This document shows, piece by piece, positions 7,116 through 9,132 of a DNA stretch of 9,132 nt. Origin of the DNA: Fen-999 sp035654135. GTDB lineage: Bacteria; Pseudomonadota; Gammaproteobacteria; Burkholderiales; Rhodocyclaceae. Below the pieces are notes generated by a model that was given only the letters and a program-made list of their open reading frames with translations, was not told where the DNA came from and did not search any database. Both the position numbers and the translations under genes were made by a program. The DNA lies in NCBI GenBank assembly GCA_035654135.1, contig DASRXN010000063.1, positions 1 through 9,132 of the forward strand, in the 5' to 3' direction. Each line of letters starts with the position of its first letter. Position 1 is the first letter of the stretch.

Positions 7116-7121
7116 AGGAGG
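7116..7121 (+). promoter_or_regulatory. Strong Shine-Dalgarno of the Memo-like gene
   Basis: AGGAGG lies 7 bases before ATG 7129. It fixes the start there rather than at the in-frame ATGs at 7138 and 7144. It is the strongest ribosome binding site in the window, suggesting the cassette is translated independently of the upstream membrane protein gene. Confidence 0.85.
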
Positions 7122-7128
7122 TAGCGAG

Positions 7129-7932
7129 ATGAGCGTGATGTCCATGCGGCAGGCGGCAGTGGCGGGTTCGTTCTATCCCGGTGATGCCCGCCTATTGCGG
7201 TTGGGTATTGATGGCATGCTCGCCGATGTCGCCCAGTCGGCGGTGCAGCCGAAGGCGATCATTGTGCCGCACGCGGGCTATGTTTACTCCGGTCCGGTCG
7301 CGGCGCGGGCTTACGCGGTCCTGCGAAAGTCAGCCATGGTGATACGCCGGGTGGTGATCTTTGGCCCGGCGCACCGGGTCTGGGTACCGGGCTTGGCGGC
7401 GTCATCGGCGGACCTCTTCGAGACACCCTTGGGTAGAGTTCCGGTCGATCAAGCGGCGGTCGCGGCGGTCGCCCACTTGCCGCAGGTCGAGGTGAATGAC
7501 GCTGCGCACGCTGCGGAGCATTCGCTGGAGGTGCAGTTGCCATTCCTGCAAACGGTGCTCGACGATTTCGCCATCGTGCCCTTCGTGGTCGGCGGCGCCA
7601 CGCCCGATCAGGTCGCCGAAGTCATGGAACTGCTCTGGGGCGGGCCGGAGACCTTGATCGTCGTTTCCTCCGATCTCTCGCACTATCTCTCCTACGCCGA
7701 AGCACGGCAAATCGACCGCGCGACCGCGGACAGCATCCTGGCGCGGCAGTCCCTGGGCCACCACGAACAGGCCTGCGGCGCGACGCCCATCAACGGCCTG
7801 ATGGAAGTGGCGCGGCGCCGGCATCTGACGCCGACGCTGCTCGACCTGCGCAATTCCGGCGACACCGCCGGCGACAAGTCGCGCGTGGTCGGCTACGCCG
7901 CCTTCGCCTTCACGGGGCCGGGCCATGACTGA
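7129..7932 (+). CDS. amrB: AmmeMemoRadiSam system protein B (Memo-like)
   Basis: This 267-residue cytoplasmic protein belongs to the Memo family, whose fold is related to non-haem iron extradiol dioxygenases. Family landmarks are AVAGSFYPGD (10-19), VPHAGYVYSGP (46-56), FGPAHRV (78-84), EHSLEVQLPFLQ (130-141), SSDLSHYLS (180-188) and CGATPINGLM (216-225). The residues that bind metal in human MEMO1 (two His and one Cys) appear to correspond to H48, H82 and C216, so the metal site looks intact; D182 and H185 are further conserved pocket residues. The start is fixed by a strong Shine-Dalgarno. The 3' end overlaps the AMMECR1-like gene by 8 bases, and a radical SAM gene follows, which is the defining context of this family in bacteria. 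The enzymatic activity, if any, is not established, so the call names the family and system rather than a reaction. The gene symbol follows system naming and is provisional. Confidence 0.93.
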   Translation: MSVMSMRQAAVAGSFYPGDARLLRLGIDGMLADVAQSAVQPKAIIVPHAGYVYSGPVAARAYAVLRKSAMVIRRVVIFGPAHRVWVPGLAASSADLFETPLGRVPVDQAAVAAVAHLPQVEVNDAAHAAEHSLEVQLPFLQTVLDDFAIVPFVVGGATPDQVAEVMELLWGGPETLIVVSSDLSHYLSYAEARQIDRATADSILARQSLGHHEQACGATPINGLMEVARRRHLTPTLLDLRNSGDTAGDKSRVVGYAAFAFTGPGHD

Positions 7933-8479
7933 GGCTCTCGGCCGTGCCCTGCTGATCCGCGCCCGCAACTCGATCGCCGCCGATCTTGGCCAATCGACCG
8001 TCAGCGAGCCGGACGACGACGCTCTGCAGCAGCCGGGCGCGGTGTTCGTCACGCTCACGCAGCAGGGCCAGTTGCGCGGCTGCATCGGCTCGCTGGAGGC
8101 CCATCGTCCGCTCGACGCCGACGTGCGCGCCAATGCCAGAGCGGCCGCCTTTCGCGATCCGCGCTTCGCGCCGCTGGATGCCGACGAACTGCCCCGCACC
8201 TGCGTCGAGGTATCGCTGCTGACGCCGGCCACACCGATAAGCATCATCGACGAGGAGGATGCCGTGCGCCAGCTGCGGCCGGGCATCGACGGCGTCATCC
8301 TCGAATGGCGGGGCCGGCGCGGCACCTTCCTGCCGCAGGTCTGGGAAAGCCTGCCTGAGTGCCACCTGTTCCTCGCCCACCTGAAACAGAAAGCCGGCTT
8401 GCCGGCCGATTTCTGGGCGCCGGATGTCAAACTTTTTCGCTATGAGGTGCAAAAATGGAAAGAGCCCCTGAAGAACTGA
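7925..8479 (+). CDS. amrA: AmmeMemoRadiSam system protein A (AMMECR1 domain)
   Basis: The 184-residue product is a single AMMECR1 domain. The hallmark LRGCIG motif is at 50-55, with FRDPRF at 76-81 and TFLPQVWE at 134-141; together these cover the full length expected for bacterial members. No signal peptide or membrane helix is seen, so it is cytoplasmic. AMMECR1 is conserved from archaea to humans, and its biochemical role remains unclear. C52 within LRGCIG is the near-invariant residue and a natural candidate for catalysis or for holding an intermediate; this is inference. The ATG at 7925 overlaps the end of the Memo-like gene by 8 bases with only a weak upstream G-rich stretch, so translation is probably coupled. 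The last 25 bases overlap the radical SAM gene, keeping all three genes on one message. Confidence 0.93.
   Translation: MTEALGRALLIRARNSIAADLGQSTVSEPDDDALQQPGAVFVTLTQQGQLRGCIGSLEAHRPLDADVRANARAAAFRDPRFAPLDADELPRTCVEVSLLTPATPISIIDEEDAVRQLRPGIDGVILEWRGRRGTFLPQVWESLPECHLFLAHLKQKAGLPADFWAPDVKLFRYEVQKWKEPLKN
8444..8449 (+). promoter_or_regulatory. Shine-Dalgarno of the radical SAM gene inside the AMMECR1-like gene
   Basis: GAGGTG, which complements the 16S rRNA 3' end, lies 5 bases before ATG 8455, within the last codons of the AMMECR1-like gene. It supports that start and the 25-base overlap of the two frames. Confidence 0.7.
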
Positions 8480-9132
8480 CGGGGGTACCGGGACGCTGGT
8501 GGCACCCCATCGAAGAAGGACGCATCCAGTGCGACCTCTGCCCGCGCGACTGCAAGCTCAAGGACGGCCAGCGCGGTGCCTGCTTCGTGCGCGCCAACAA
8601 GGGCGGCAGCATGATCCTGACCACCTATGGCCGCAGCAGCGGCTTCTGCATCGACCCGATCGAGAAAAAGCCGCTCAACCACTTCTACCCCGGTTCCTCG
8701 GTGCTGTCCTTCGGCACTGCCGGCTGCAACCTCGCGTGCAAGTTCTGCCAGAACTGGGACATTTCCAAGTCGCGCGAGATGGACACGCTGATGGACGACG
8801 CCACACCCGAGGCCATTGCCAGAGCCGCGCAGCGTTACGGCTCGCAAAGCGTCGCCTTCACCTACAACGACCCGGTGATCTTCGCCGAGTACGCCATGGA
8901 CACCGCCGACGCCTGCCATGCCCAAGGCCTCAAGTCGGTTGCCGTCACCGCCGGCTACATGCACCTGCCGGCGGCGAAGGAGTTCTATGCCAGGATGGAC
9001 GCCGCCAACGTGGACCTCAAGGGTTTCACCGAGGACTTCTACTTCAAGCTCTGCGTCGGCCACCTGCAGCCCGTGCTCGACACGCTGGCCTACATCCACC
9101 ACGAGACGAACTGCTGGCTGGAAATCACGACG
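8455..9132 (+). CDS. amrS: AmmeMemoRadiSam system radical SAM enzyme (partial, 3' end missing)
   Basis: The frame from ATG 8455 is open to the last base of the window, giving 226 residues; the C-terminus lies outside. The [4Fe-4S] motif CNLACKFC (C91, C95, C98) is the CxxxCxxC of radical SAM enzymes, which cleave S-adenosylmethionine to make a 5'-deoxyadenosyl radical. FTYNDPVIFAEY (135-146) and KSVAVTAGYM (160-169) match the family related to pyruvate formate-lyase activating enzymes found in the AmmeMemoRadiSam cassette. An N-terminal cysteine cluster, CDLCPRDC (C26, C29, C34) plus C43, precedes the radical SAM core and may hold a second metal centre. The start is supported by GAGGTG 5 bases upstream. 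Members I know of are usually over 300 residues, so roughly a third is missing because of the window edge, not mutation. The substrate is unknown; the AMMECR1 and Memo partners are the obvious candidates for collaborators. Confidence 0.95.
   Translation, partial: MERAPEELTGVPGRWWHPIEEGRIQCDLCPRDCKLKDGQRGACFVRANKGGSMILTTYGRSSGFCIDPIEKKPLNHFYPGSSVLSFGTAGCNLACKFCQNWDISKSREMDTLMDDATPEAIARAAQRYGSQSVAFTYNDPVIFAEYAMDTADACHAQGLKSVAVTAGYMHLPAAKEFYARMDAANVDLKGFTEDFYFKLCVGHLQPVLDTLAYIHHETNCWLEITT

Noticed and set aside
7086..7128. Hairpin or terminator between the MgtC-like gene and the Memo-like gene
   Set aside because: CTCC and GGAG segments could pair weakly, but the arms are only about four bases, the loop is long and no T-run follows. 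It is not a convincing terminator or switch.
5808..7145. A 445-residue open frame on the minus strand opposite the MgtC-like gene
   Set aside because: Its composition is low-complexity Gln/Gly/Asp/His-rich, with no family resemblance and no start signal. The plus-strand frame encodes an ordered multi-helix membrane protein with known motifs.

Overview
This is a GC-rich, gene-dense window with eight complete genes and one gene cut off at the right edge. The gene set and style (a dCache/PAS hybrid kinase, a group II truncated haemoglobin, adjacent ispD-ispF, and an AMMECR1/Memo/radical SAM trio) suggest a proteobacterium, most likely a betaproteobacterium of Rhodocyclales type. That placement is inferred from gene content and codon bias; no marker gene here proves it. 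No gap between genes exceeds about 90 bases. I see no tRNA, rRNA, insertion sequence, CRISPR array, attachment site or phage gene.

Left part (1-4177). A MurG-like glycosyltransferase fold protein (plus strand) runs tail-to-tail into an 880-residue hybrid sensor histidine kinase (minus strand); their 3' ends overlap by 46 bases. The kinase is transcribed divergently from a group II truncated haemoglobin. The 85-base gap between kinase and globin holds a credible sigma-70 promoter for the globin, a weaker opposing one for the kinase, and a 7+3+7 palindrome that touches both. This arrangement suggests, without proving, joint control of an oxygen/NO-type haem protein and a membrane sensor.

Middle part (4141-5796, minus strand). 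ispD, ispF and thpR form a tightly overlapping operon. IspD and IspF carry out the third and fifth steps of the MEP isoprenoid pathway. ThpR is a 2H-family RNA 2',3'-cyclic phosphodiesterase. The 3' end of thpR overlaps the 3' end of the globin gene by 37 bases, a second antisense tail overlap.

Right part (5823-9132, plus strand). A polytopic MgtC/SapB plus DUF4010 membrane protein is followed after 43 bases by the three genes of the AmmeMemoRadiSam cassette: Memo-like protein B, AMMECR1-like protein A, and a radical SAM enzyme truncated by the window end. The three reading frames overlap by 8 and 25 bases, so they look translationally coupled. As far as I know the biochemical job of this widely conserved trio is not settled, and it is the most interesting system in the window. 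ispD and the MgtC-like gene diverge from a 26-base gap whose A/T core contains -10-like elements in both directions, placed so close to the start codons that both mRNAs may be nearly leaderless.
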